Source: Umbelopsis ramanniana AG (taxonomy: Eukaryota > Mucoromycota > Umbelopsidomycetes > Umbelopsidales > Umbelopsidaceae). Taken from it: a stretch of DNA of 64,000 bases. Both the position numbers and the translations under genes were made by a program. Shown here piece after piece: positions 50,846 to 60,687 of the stretch (position 1 is the first letter of the stretch; every line of letters starts with the position of its first letter). The notes below the pieces were generated by a model that did no database searches, had not been told where the DNA came from, and was given only the letters and a program-made list of their open reading frames with translations. Location: contig NW_026252120.1 of assembly GCF_025399195.1 (NCBI RefSeq), positions 1 to 64,000 on the forward strand. Direction: 5' to 3'.

Positions 50846-52962
50846 CTAAGCGACAACTGCTTGGCTAATGGTAATATCACCGTAGGGCTTTGCTTGCTTG
50901 ACCTTGACCATGTCTTTAGAAGAAAGAACCAAGACATCAAAGAAGAGCTTGACAGCGTCTGCCCGCTTCAAGTTTGGGCTCGCCATTTGTTGATATGTGA
51001 TCTTGGGCTCCTCTGCCATTTGCTTCTTCTGGTCAAATGTAACTTGTAGTCTTTCCATAGTATCGTTTGTCTGCTTGCTGATGCCCAAAGGAGTCAACAG
51101 CTGTGATGCCGATGAAGTAACTGGGTTTACATTTGCTTCATAAGGCATAATGCCTGCCTGTGTTTCTGGCACATCCTTTGCTGCTATTGCTGCTGCTGCT
51201 GCTGCGGCTGCGGCTGTTGCAGCTGCTGTAGTTGCCTCCTATAAATCGTCATAGAAAAAAGGGAACGATGGTTAGAATAGCCGGCTACTTTAACGTTACT
51301 TTTTGCATTATAATGTACGACAATTTACCTCGCCAGCTCCAAGGACAATATCATATTCATCCTCCTCTGTAGCAGTTTGGAGTTTAGTTGTTGGTCCACT
51401 GATCAATTTGGGTTGCTTTCTCTGATGCTCTTCTTCTTCGTCTTCATCACCTAGACTGGTAACGCTAGGTGATCTCTTGCGACTTCGCGTGAAGAGAGCT
51501 TGAAGTTCGGGTGCCAAATTGAGAGGAGCATTAAGGTTGATGAAAAACTTGATGCCTTGCTTTTCAATCGACTTGAAACGAAGCATCTCAGGAGATGTTG
51601 GAAGGAACGTTGCCTCTGTGACAATGTCGGAGGTGTCATTGATTTGATCCCTTATCTTGTCATGAGGAAGCTCAGTGACCTTGTCAATAATTAATCGTCG
51701 TCGGTGGATCTGAGGTGTATTTGCTTGAGCAGACGGGGTTCCAACATCAAAAAGTAGGTCATCGCCAATGGCCTGCGTATCTGCAATGAGCGCTACATGA
51801 GGGAGGAGAGTCAGCAAAGCTTGGTTAACAAAAGGTTTCAGCTGAGGTAGTTAATTCTTTACCAGAGTTGCTTTCGGTAGTCATGGATGCATCAGGAAGA
51901 TCAAATGATGATTCATTCTGACGCATGTCAGGACTAGCCTCAGGCAGGAAGTCGGGTTCAGGGCCAAGATCAAAGTCAAATTCTTCATTGTTGTTGGTAT
52001 CCTTGATATTCATGCGTTCCAGTGGAGCACCAATATCGTCCATGGTGAGTGATCGCTCAAAAGCTGCATCTCTTCCCATCTCTATTTCATTCATGTCGTC
52101 CAGGCCGAGATCGGCGAGCTGTAAATCTGACTGCGCGCCATGCTGGAACAAATCACGACCGGTTTCGATGCCATCCAATATATTATCGTTGAATCCAAGA
52201 CTGAAAAGTTGTGCATCATTACCACTTTGGCTGATGGTAATATCTTGTCGGCGAGATATATTGCTCATTGAAAGTGAAAGGTCCATAATTGGCTCATTTG
52301 GGTCTCTGTTTGAAGAAACATTCATCGTCATTAGATATCTGTCTGTCTTGTCTACTGCATTTCTAGCACAAAATTATACCTGTTGAGATGCAAAGGTGCC
52401 TCAGGTAGGAGAATGTCGAATTCTGTAAGATCGTCTGCCAAAGTGATAGCATTGATGTTGGCGACGTGACGGTGGGTATCGGGCATATCAACATCACCCT
52501 TCTTAAAAGCCTATTGATAGAACGAAAACAATATTTTGTGACTTGTTAGACATCTCAGAATCCAATATGCCCTACGCGGTATGTCCTAATGCTATTCTGT
52601 TTTCTTACAGTCTTAATTTTGACCAGTGCGTCATTGCAGTCTTCAAGAAGGTAGCGCGTTTTTCGCGAGTATATGCGTACAACACCGAGCAAAAGCTGAC
52701 CGGAAAGGCGCAACGTAAGCATCTCCTGCTCTTCTGCCGTGATGGCGTCTATATTAAAACATGCAAATGTTATCATTGTGTAATGCCAATGCGAAGAGGG
52801 GGGAGGTTTTTCCATGCAGATAGATAAAGAGAACATACCAACAGTTTTTTCAATGTTGGTCTGCAAAAACTGATTCTTCGATATCTTTCTCTCCCAATGT
52901 GCAGCTAGCCACACTCGGGCTAATGGCCCTTTCTTTGAGATGATTGCGTCCGAATACATCAT
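50846..52962 (-). CDS. MCD1: Cohesin alpha-kleisin subunit RAD21/SCC1
   Basis: Six exons on the minus strand: 52839-52962, 52609-52748, 52380-52510, 51863-52305, 51329-51792, 50846-51238; 564 aa. It closes the SMC1-SMC3 ring; separase cuts it at anaphase. The N-terminal Rad21/Rec8 domain is unmistakable (MMYSDAIISKKGPLARVWLAAHWERK, ITAEEQEMLTLRLSGQLLLGVVRIYSRKTRYLLEDC). The middle is acidic and Met/Asp-rich. The C-terminal winged-helix region has a SPNLKRADAVKLFFDVLVLSSKDMVKVKQ.KPYGDI stretch. An Ala-rich linker precedes it. It matches mitotic RAD21 better than REC8. Two ACGCG cores lie 33-46 nt upstream of the start. Confidence 0.93.
51189..51228 (-). repeat. GCA/GCC trinucleotide tract coding poly-Ala in RAD21
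   Basis: Imperfect GCN triplet run (TGC/GGC on the plus strand) encoding an Ala-rich stretch with one Thr and one Ile in the linker before the C-terminal winged helix. Such tracts are prone to length change. Confidence 0.8.
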
Positions 52963-52994
52963 GTGGAATGCGAGAAAAGGTAACTAAACGAAAG

Positions 52995-53008
52995 ACGCGG
53001 TAACGCGC
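52995..53008 (-). promoter_or_regulatory. Paired ACGCG cores (MCB-like) upstream of RAD21
   Basis: ACGCGG at 52995-53000 and ACGCGC at 53003-53008 sit 33-46 nt before the RAD21 start. Both carry the ACGCG core bound by MBF-type Swi6/Mbp1 complexes, but neither is the full ACGCGT palindrome. A role in G1/S transcription is inferred from yeast MCD1. Confidence 0.35.
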
Positions 53009-53186
53009 GCAATTTTTTTTTCTTCTCGTGTACAGGAATTTTTTTTAAAACTCAGCCCCCCCCACAACTCTCATAATGCTTGCCATCATCGTGCAGCTTT
53101 TCACCGAACCGAAAGCCGTGCATTCAAGAATAGTTTAGGCGTTACATCCCTGGGGTTTCTATCGCCTGATTCAAGGAATTCAACAA

Positions 53187-53193
53187 TATATAA
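53187..53193 (+). promoter_or_regulatory. TATA box of the cysteine-rich peptide gene
   Basis: TATATAA beginning 41 nt before the ATG at 53228, followed by a short CT-containing leader. Close spacing typical of strongly expressed or inducible small genes. Confidence 0.55.
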
Positions 53194-53227
53194 CCCCAGG
53201 CCTCTTAGTCTTTCTGTTCTGGTTGGT

Positions 53228-53536
53228 ATGTTCTATGTTTTGCTTATCATAGCCGCCTCTACAGTAATTGCCATCACTCTGCCAACGGCTATGGTATTAC
53301 ATGACTGTTCATGCTCCTCACCACCTCAATGCGCAAGTTTACGTTGTAAGTAAAGTTCAGCTAAACGGGAGAGTTCTTCAAAGCTATAAAGGTCGACCGT
53401 ATTCAATTCCCTCCTGTTTGCATGCTTCTGCTTTTTGTTAGATATTGACATGAGGATGTGCCATGATGAATGCGATTTCGCTCTACCTTGCACCAGAAAA
53501 TGTTTGAAGTCAAAGTGTTTGCCAGGCACATACTAG
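53228..53536 (+). CDS. Small secreted cysteine-rich protein (candidate novel)
   Basis: Two exons, 53228-53345 and 53442-53536, joined by a canonical intron (GTAAGT ... TTTTTGTTAG); 70 aa. Residues 1 to about 20 form a signal peptide: MFYVLLIIAASTVIAITLP, a hydrophobic core with small residues near a likely cleavage site. The mature part of about 48 residues has eight cysteines spaced C-x-C-x5-C-x10-C-x3-C-x5-C-x3-C-x4-C, enough for four disulfides, and is basic towards the C-terminus. Without splicing the frame ends after 41 codons. I recognise no family. Composition resembles fungal small secreted proteins (effector-like, antimicrobial or hydrophobin-unrelated signalling peptides). The function is unknown. 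Confidence 0.7.
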
Positions 53537-54117
53537 CAGTACTATTTTTCTAACCACTTATCCCATTCAGTTTCCCTTTCGTATGTATAAATATAGTTGC
53601 CTGTACACAAGCCGTTTTGACTTGCACCTAGCCAAAGAATTTCCCATTGGACACAGATGTTGTAAAATACATTTTTGCATTTTCATGACAGAAAACAAGC
53701 CGTGCTCATTTTGTTTGCGCCGTTAAGGGCCACATTAAGATATCATTCGTATACAGCATTTAGGGATAAAAGGGAAGAACAAGGAAAGAAAACGGGAGAA
53801 AGAGAAAAAAAAAAAAAAAAAGGTATTCTATGGTACGTTATGTGAGGAAAGGTTTTCATCAATATTTTTGTTACGACCAGATCCATCCGACCAGTCTTCA
53901 CAATCAGATAGTAAAGCAAGTAGGGATTGTTGAGGCATAGTGAAAGGTGATTTTCATTTTTTGTCGATTAACTTGTTTTCATGTTTTTTTGGGGGGTTTC
54001 GTTTTCATTACTTTTTTTTCTCTTAGGCCTTATTATTGTGTTGAAGGTGGGGGGAGGGGATCTTGGTGTATGTGAGTCGTGCGTGCGATTTTGAAGACGT
54101 ATATATGTCATGCTTTC
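53537..54117. other. Convergent 3' spacer
   Basis: 581 bp between the cysteine-rich gene and the G-alpha stop. A17 run at about 53806-53822 and T/G-rich stretches near 53990-54060, consistent with 3' ends. No gene seen. Confidence 0.45.
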
Positions 54118-55487
54118 CTACAACAAACCAACATCTCGAAGATTGTTCTGGATAATAATGTCGTTCACGGCTGCCATAACAAACTTCACTTGCTGTGTAT
54201 CGGTAGCACAGGTAAAATGAGTATAGATTTGCTTGTCATCAGACTGGTTAAGTGACACAAATCGGTTGAGAATATAGTCGCACGCAGCATCATAGTTTTC
54301 ACCACCCTGATTGAACGGAAAGAAGCGTGAGTAGAATAGTAAAACCACATAAAAGTTGTGGCAAAGCCCTTACTCTGTAATCCGGGAAGTAGTCAGCCAA
54401 TGGACTGATGGGTAACTTTTCGGCAAACCGATCAATCTTGTTCAAGAAGAGGATGATAGAGGTTTTGACAAACCAACGTGAGTTGCAGATAGAATCGAAC
54501 AAGGTCAAAGCTTCTTGCATACGATTCTAAACCACATGAGGAAAATTAGTAACTGCAAATTGTAAAAAAGATGGCATTGCTAGATGACCACTTACCACAG
54601 TTTCATCTTCAATTAGAACTTGATCGTATTCAGAAATGGCCACCAAGAAGATAATCGCAGTAACGTTTTCAAAACAGTGAATCCACTTCTTTCGTTCGGA
54701 ACGTTGACCACCGACATCGAACATGCGATAGGTAAGATCACCAATAATAAAGGTGGTTTCGGTAATACCCGTAGTCTTGACGCGAGATCGAAGGACATCC
54801 TGATCGCTGGGAGTATAACGTGAGTCGCTAATGCGGTCTATGGAATCAAAGTAGCTATTGAAGAAAGAAAATTGTTGGAAAGGGGGAAAATAAGGGTACG
54901 TTAGTGGTGGATATGAAAACTGCAGGGTGAGGGGAAAATAGACTTACTATTGAGCAGAATCATTGAGCTGATATTCGTTGCTTCTGTTGAACGCCTGTCT
55001 GACACCGTTATCTTGCCAAAGCGCCTTGACGGCATTACCAACGTCTTGTGGCATGATATCGGATTCAATCTGAGGTGGCTGCTCAAGAATAATAGTGGCA
55101 TGCATACTGTTATTTGGGTTCTGGAAATTGATGCCCATGGTTTCCATTGCTTCTAAGATAACTCGCATCGATTGTGTAGTGTTACTGTAGATGATTTCTC
55201 TGAAGCTTTCGCGTTCATCCTGTGAGTAGCCGCCGTCATGAATCAATTTCATCTGCTTGAGGATAGTTGACTTTCCAGATTCACCAGCACCTACATTGAA
55301 AAAAGTGATGAGCGGATGCTGAGTTGAAGGTGGCGGTAATGGTTGTCAAGAACAGAAAAGAAAAAGTACCTAAAAGCAACATCTTGATTTCATTACGCAT
55401 GTTTGCTCGATCTCGTTTTAATTGGTTTTCAATTTCGTCATTGCGAAGCTTTCCATCTTGATCTTCTACTGATTGACAGCAACCCAT
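54118..55487 (-). CDS. Heterotrimeric G protein alpha subunit
   Basis: Five exons on the minus strand: 55370-55487, 54948-55290, 54596-54854, 54374-54526, 54118-54306; 353 aa. Plasma-membrane GTPase relaying receptor signals. MGCCQS at the start gives Gly2 for myristoylation and Cys3/Cys4 for palmitoylation. GTPase motifs fall at canonical numbers: GAGESGKS (40-47), arginine finger R178 in [21 protein letters not shown] with Q204, FLNKID (NKxD at 269-272) and TCATDT (323-328). Fungal genomes of this type carry several paralogues and I cannot say which this is. The C-terminus ends RDVGLL, lacking the Cys at -4 that pertussis toxin modifies in Gpa1/Gi-type subunits. Confidence 0.95.
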
Positions 55488-56132
55488 CTTGCAAGAAGGA
55501 TGATGGAAGAGAAACTGCCTGCAACACTGCGAGCGGGAATTTCTCTTTTTTTTTGGGCCAAATTTTTTTTTATTCTCCCAGCTAAAGTAATATTACCAGT
55601 GTGTCCCCCCCCCCCATCTCAGTAAATTTCCACCCCCCAAAAGGATCCCAGTTCCATGATCAACATAAACAACAGCTTTGATGGTTGCCATAGGCGCGTG
55701 CACTTTAGCCGACAGACTTCCGGTTTCCCCCTCCTCTCATCATGTTTAATTATATAAAAGGGAAGCTAGTACTTTTTGCTATGCGGCATAAAAATGTGAA
55801 AAGGAAATGTGTAACCCAATCACTCAAACAGCCTGAATTATTGTGCATATTTTTTCGTCTCGTCAATTTCTCCCTTCAAATAGATTAAAATTTTTACATG
55901 CCTCGGCGGTCAGAAGCGAAACCATTCGAAGGTCAAGTTAATTTTATTATTTCTTATGATGATGTTGTCATAGAATGAGGATATGTATAGTATGTGGGAT
56001 GAAGTAATTACAAGGAATTTTTTTGATCCTGAAAAAATAGTAGCGGTGTACGACATTAAACGTCGCTACACGTGTATGCCTTACAAAAAAATATCGGCCG
56101 CTGAAATTGGTTGAGCTCAGTCTACGGCCCAA
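55488..56132. other. Spacer upstream of G-alpha with an orphan TATA and mini-frame
   Basis: 645 bp. The plus strand holds a strong TATATAAAAG at 55751-55760 and, 138 nt on, a 26-codon frame (55898-55978, starting MPRRSEAKPFEG). Neither links to a known gene. The run of C at about 55607-55615 and the hairpin at 56046-56071 are the other marked features. It also contains the G-alpha promoter (left) and the SLD5 3' UTR (right). Confidence 0.4.
56046..56071. other. Inverted repeat / hairpin in the SLD5 3' flank
   Basis: Arms GTGTACGAC and GTCGCTACAC pair over nine base pairs with one bulged base around a 7-nt ATTAAAC loop. It lies 62-87 nt beyond the SLD5 stop, so it is probably in that gene's 3' UTR. 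Confidence 0.5.
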
Positions 56133-57205
56133 TCATATAAGCTCTACCTGTCCTTCTTCCAGCAGTAATTTGATGTCGCTATAACGAACCATATATATGG
56201 ACTCCGGAGAAAGTCGAATCTCGTATTGCCTGACGACCATTTGACGTGAGTAACATAAACTGCCGAGAATGTTTCAGCCATCTTTTCCTTACCTTCTTGA
56301 TTCTAGTTCAAACATGCCTTGCTCTTCTTTACCACGTACAATTACAGCTGAATATTCATCAGGAACACTAACTTTTGGACGGTAAGACAAAAGATTAGGT
56401 CCCATGTCCAGTTTTTCATAATTATCATTCGGCTTCCCCGGAACTGCCTATCATGAACAGCGAGCTCTTGTCTTACCAGAGGACAAAGTGTTTATCTTTT
56501 CGTTGACATCTTGCTGTGACTGTGGTAGTGTATTAAGAAACGATTTGGAATAATGTTTTTCTAGCAATTCGGCGTAACTTTGGCGTTCCCGGGAAAGATA
56601 TTTTCTCAGATTAGGAACAATAAATTTGGAGTCGAACAGCATGACCAGAAACTCACCTTTGTGCATATTCATACTCTTTATCTGATAGTCGCTCTCGTAC
56701 ATCCGGTCGATTCAGTAGATACGTGGTATATTTCTCGATCTATTGTGACCGTGTTCAGTTTCCCGAAATAAGCGGATCGTTTGTCAACGATTTGTTTACC
56801 TTGTATAGTCGCGTTCGCAGATAATTGCGTATCAAGAATTTAATTCGCTCCATCTCTGTCTGGTACAACATGGATCGAAATCGCATATCTACGTTTTCCG
56901 AAAGCCCTTCCATAGCCACCATGCCCTATACAAACGACGTTGAATATTTCTAGCTTGTGAACAGGACTGACTCTTTTCTTGTCACCTACCTGATGCTCTA
57001 TGAGCTCTGTAAGATCTTCCACCAGTCGCCGTCGGTATGGTAGAATCTCTGGAGAATTTCGTTCATTGATCCAGATCTGTGTCATTTCTGCAACATCGTC
57101 GGTAGCAAATTCGTCATCAAGCCCTGTTTCGTAAAGGGCTTCGCTCGATTGCGTTATATGTATCGAAGAGTTCAATGTGCTATTGTTGTCCATATTCGGT
57201 ACCAC
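56133..57205 (-). CDS. SLD5: GINS complex subunit SLD5
   Basis: Six exons on the minus strand: 56990-57205, 56799-56924, 56657-56739, 56477-56577, 56293-56443, 56133-56229; 257 aa. GINS joins Cdc45 and MCM to form the CMG replicative helicase. Family blocks: acidic N-terminus, MTQIWINERNSPEILPYRRRLVEDL, MVAMEGLSENVDMRFRSMLYQTEMERIKFLIRNYLRTRLYKIEKY, SYAELLEKHY, and the C-terminal B-domain ending SIYMVRYSDIKLLLEEGQVELI. The model needs a 33-nt intron (56444-56476). A longer alternative using the AAAAG acceptor in exon 5 would drop about 24 residues. A Met four codons into the frame is an equally likely start. Confidence 0.88.
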
Positions 57206-57384
57206 GCCCTCAAGGAGAAAGGCGAACGCGTCGAGAAAAAAAAAATAATAACGTCGAAAAATCCACGTACCCAGAGCTTTTTGTTGTGACCACCAAAAAT
57301 TGTTAAAGCGTGTTTCAGCTCTTCCACTATTGATTCTACATTTTTATTTACACTTGTTACATTTTTCTACCCAAACCAACTATA
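57206..57384. promoter_or_regulatory. Shared divergent promoter SLD5 / DPB4 with an MCB hexamer
   Basis: 179 bp between the start codons of two replisome genes. It contains ACGCGT at 57226-57231, the full MCB palindrome bound by MBF in yeasts, 21-26 nt from SLD5, next to an A-rich tract at about 57236-57246. No TATA box. Confidence 0.5.
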
Positions 57385-58123
57385 ATGAGTACATCAATAG
57401 ACGACAATGAGTTGCCAAAGGCCAATGTCACCAGAATCTTAAAACATGCTGTAAGCACGTAAAATGTGTATTCGTCACGTATAACCCAATATTCTGACCA
57501 TCACAACGCGAATGCTATAGTTGCCTGCAAGTACGGCTTTACAAAAGGACGCTAAGCTAGCCATCAGCAAAGCGTCTACTGTATTTATAAATTATCTTAG
57601 CGCTACGTAAGTCCCTCTTCTACCTAAGCACGTGTGTTGTTCACATCCTGATCGTGCTGCTCAAATACAGCGCAAACGATATTGCAAAAAGCGCCAACCA
57701 CAAGACCATCACAGCACCCGACGTTTTCAAAGCTCTGGAAGTTCTGGAGCTTGAAGATTTTGTGCCGAAATTGCAGGAAGCATTTACAGGTACAAAGATG
57801 AATGCGAACTATCATATATCCTATAAGGCAGCTTTGTATTGACAAGTTCCTCTGCAGCTTATCAGCAACTACAGCAAGAAAAGAAAAGCCGGAAGAAGGA
57901 AGGAAAAGTGGAAGGGGATGAAGATCAAAATGAAGAGGGAATGTCAGGAGATGAAGAAGAGGCTACTTCATCGTCACCAAAGCGAAAAATGGCGTCCTTA
58001 GAGTTAGCAGATGAGGAATCCAAACGGCTAAAGACCGATGCCGCCGCTGACAATGGCTTGGAAGCGTCGTCTGAGGCTGCCGCAGAAGATACTACTGTAG
58101 ACAGAGCGGAGGATACGTCATGA
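57385..58123 (+). CDS. DPB4: DNA polymerase epsilon histone-fold subunit DPB4 (POLE3/CHRAC17-like)
   Basis: Four exons: 57385-57450, 57521-57606, 57671-57789, 57858-58123; 178 aa. Histone-fold subunit that pairs with Dpb3/POLE4 in DNA polymerase epsilon and in CHRAC/ISW2-type remodellers. The fold is clear: [40 protein letters not shown], then [37 protein letters not shown]. The tail is highly charged with a Lys-rich then Glu/Asp-rich region and a KRK cluster, as in yeast Dpb4 (196 aa). TLS-type or NF-YB alternatives are less likely, given the [14 protein letters not shown] wording. Confidence 0.93.
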
Positions 58124-58439
58124 GAGGCATCAAAGCCAGTTACATACGCAAAATAAAAGAACGAACAAAAGATGTTCTTTCCGGTGGCAACGATATCTAG
58201 TGTTTGGATAGCTATCATCTGCTTCAATCCCCAGCACACAAACGACCCGCATTTTTTTTTCTTTCGTTTAATTCCAGATAATGTATGGCAAATAGCATGT
58301 ACTATTTTATAGTTAAAGACAACGAGGTTATTTTCTCAAGTGACGAAATATGGTTTACAAGTGATTGCCTGCTGATGATATATGAACATTGACTACTGAC
58401 TATGGAATGGTTTTTTTCAAATATTGTATGTCTCTAATC
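58124..58439. other. Convergent 3' spacer
   Basis: 316 bp between the DPB4 stop and the transporter stop. T-rich, with AATAAA-like sequence (AAAATAAAAG at about 58150). No gene seen. Confidence 0.5.
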
Positions 58440-60164
58440 CTATGCTTGACCAAGACGACCAACTAAGAATACGACGGCACTGAGAGCAGTGACTACGGCG
58501 GCTCCTTGATAAAGGACTGCTCCACCGTAATTCTCAAAGAGATAGCCACCTAAAAAGCATCCGAACCCAGTTCCCAGTCCTCCGTGGAGACCAGCCAAGA
58601 TACCTTGTGCTACACTTCGCTGAGTAGGCGGGAAGTAATTGTCGACTTCAGAAACAGCGGTGGCCCAAAACAAGGCGAAGCCGATACCTATACACCGTAA
58701 TGGTTAGTCAAAGCAATTTAGTGGTCCACATCTTTACCGGCTGCCACCCTTCTCTTTACATATGTGTAACTTACCATTAAGCATCTGAAGGACCAAAGCA
58801 AGACAATTCGTGATGAGAAGATTAGGCACGAGGAAGGTATATGCAAGGGATCGAATCAGGGTAACGATATGGGCAGTGACCACCAACTTGGTCACGCCAA
58901 AAGTCTCAGTGAGTTGTTTACAGAATAAAAACATGGTGAGCTCCATAATTGCGCTTGCTGGACCAGTCAATCCCAACCAACCAGACGCCACGCCCAGGTC
59001 TTTCTGAAGGAACAAAAAGAGGAATTGGTTGATCATGGCTAAAATCATACCGTACAAAAACACCGTGGTCAGGAATGAGACGATTCTAAGATTCCAAATC
59101 ATTTCTGGGGAAGGGGCTTCAGCGTCTTGAGTCGGGTAGGGTAGAATACCAGCCATGGAGGCTTCCATAGAAGGAAGGCGAGAGAGAGCGAGACCCATAT
59201 TCAATGCTCCTGTCTCTTCCATATAGTCGTCAGCTTCCTCTCTGATAGTACGTGTCAGCGACGATATGGATGTATAACTCATAGATTTGGTCAGACTGTG
59301 CAAAATATCATCAAAAAAGCCGGTCTCTGACAGGTTGAGCGGTAGCTGTGGAACGGAGCTGGAACCTTCAGCGGGAGCTAGATTGGCCTTGTATCCTGAA
59401 GCACCGTACGATTTTTCGAAAGTTTGTATGCGATTGGGTAAAAGCGGAGCATTAGGGTCATTTTCAATGGTATGGATGCTTTTAGATTCATATTCTTCAG
59501 GCTCCACAGTGACCGTAAATGAGAGTGCCATGAACAGCAGTGAGGATACAGCGAATACAATGAAGATGGCATTGAGATCGTTGTTCCAAAGGGAGACAGC
59601 TTGACCGGTGAGAAAAACTGTGAGACCAGCTGAAATTGAACCCCAAAGTCTTTGTTCGCCTATTCAAATGGTGATTAACATCCGCTCATGTCATGCCAGG
59701 CCATGTAATTGGTATTTGGCAAACCAAACAAACGTACCATATAAGATCTTATTGGGGCCTAGAATTTTCATCACAGCGCTATCGACCAAGGAGACAAGTG
59801 TTCCAGAGCAAAAAGCATAGAGAAATACGCAGATGGCTGTCAGTACCAGGAAAGAAGGCATTTCAATCCCAAAGTTTTTCTCATCTGGAGTGATGATTCC
59901 CAGATACATAACGACCATGATGGCAGAGCCACCGGCAAGACAGAGTAGACCCATCAGACTACCGTGGTATTGAGGTTTCTTGTCAACGACGGCAGCCCAG
60001 AAAGGGCAGGCAATGGATTGTACAAAAGGAGCAATGGCCAATAGAATACCGATCTGATCTGAAGAGAAATGCATGATTTTGTCGTAAAACAGTGCCAGAT
60101 ACGGCGGTGCACTGGACACCGTGGCATATACCGCGACGAACAATAGCTTGCAGATGAAATACAT
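58440..60164 (-). CDS. MFS transporter, MFSD6-like (MFS_1_like family)
   Basis: Three exons on the minus strand: 59738-60164, 58775-59659, 58440-58687; 519 aa. The N-terminal half has the family's YLALFYDKIMHFSSDQIGILLAIAPFVQSIACPFWAAVVDKK arrangement, seen in eukaryotic MFSD6-like and bacterial LacY-related permeases. A long polar loop (about residues 215-320) joins the halves. The C-terminal half has six further segments with GLHGGLGTGFGCFLGGYLFENYGG near the end. Substrate unknown; most fungal members are uncharacterised. The start is the first Met in frame after a CT-rich leader. Confidence 0.85.
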
Positions 60165-60687
60165 TGAAGCAAAGCGAACGAAGAAGGGAGAGAGTTGAAT
60201 CCCTTTTCTAAGGATTTTTTTTTTCAGCGATGACTAGAGCTACATTATTTAGTACGGACAACGCAGCATTGTGTCTGCATATTTGGTAACACCCATTACC
60301 CCTTTGCTTTGGAAAGGGCCTCCGTTTGCGAGTGGGTTGTGTCTGTTTATATATGTATACATGTTTTATTTGTTCTTATTCCACATTTTTGTTAATAGTC
60401 TGGATTTACATAACGCGAAATCGATCACAGCTGCTGTCATGTGTATGGAACAAAGTGGAAAACGTAATTTCATCATCGTCTCAGGAACAGACTTTGCTGG
60501 AGTTTAAAAGTTTGGGTCAATGATGAAAAGTCAAAGTCGTCTAATTATGGAAATTTTGGTTTCATTACATCATTTCGTGCACCCTTGCCGTTCCGCTGAT
60601 GGGATCAAACGAAAGAGTATATAAGAGGTGAGCAAGGATTTGTTATTTCGATCATTCCACCAAAAGAATAACACCCAACTTATAACA
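60165..60687. other. Divergent spacer with TATA box for the CsbD-like gene
   Basis: 523 bp. TATATAAG at 60618-60625 lies about 63 nt before the CsbD-like start. A CCCCT (STRE-type core) occurs at about 60299-60303. Nothing else recognised. Confidence 0.45.
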
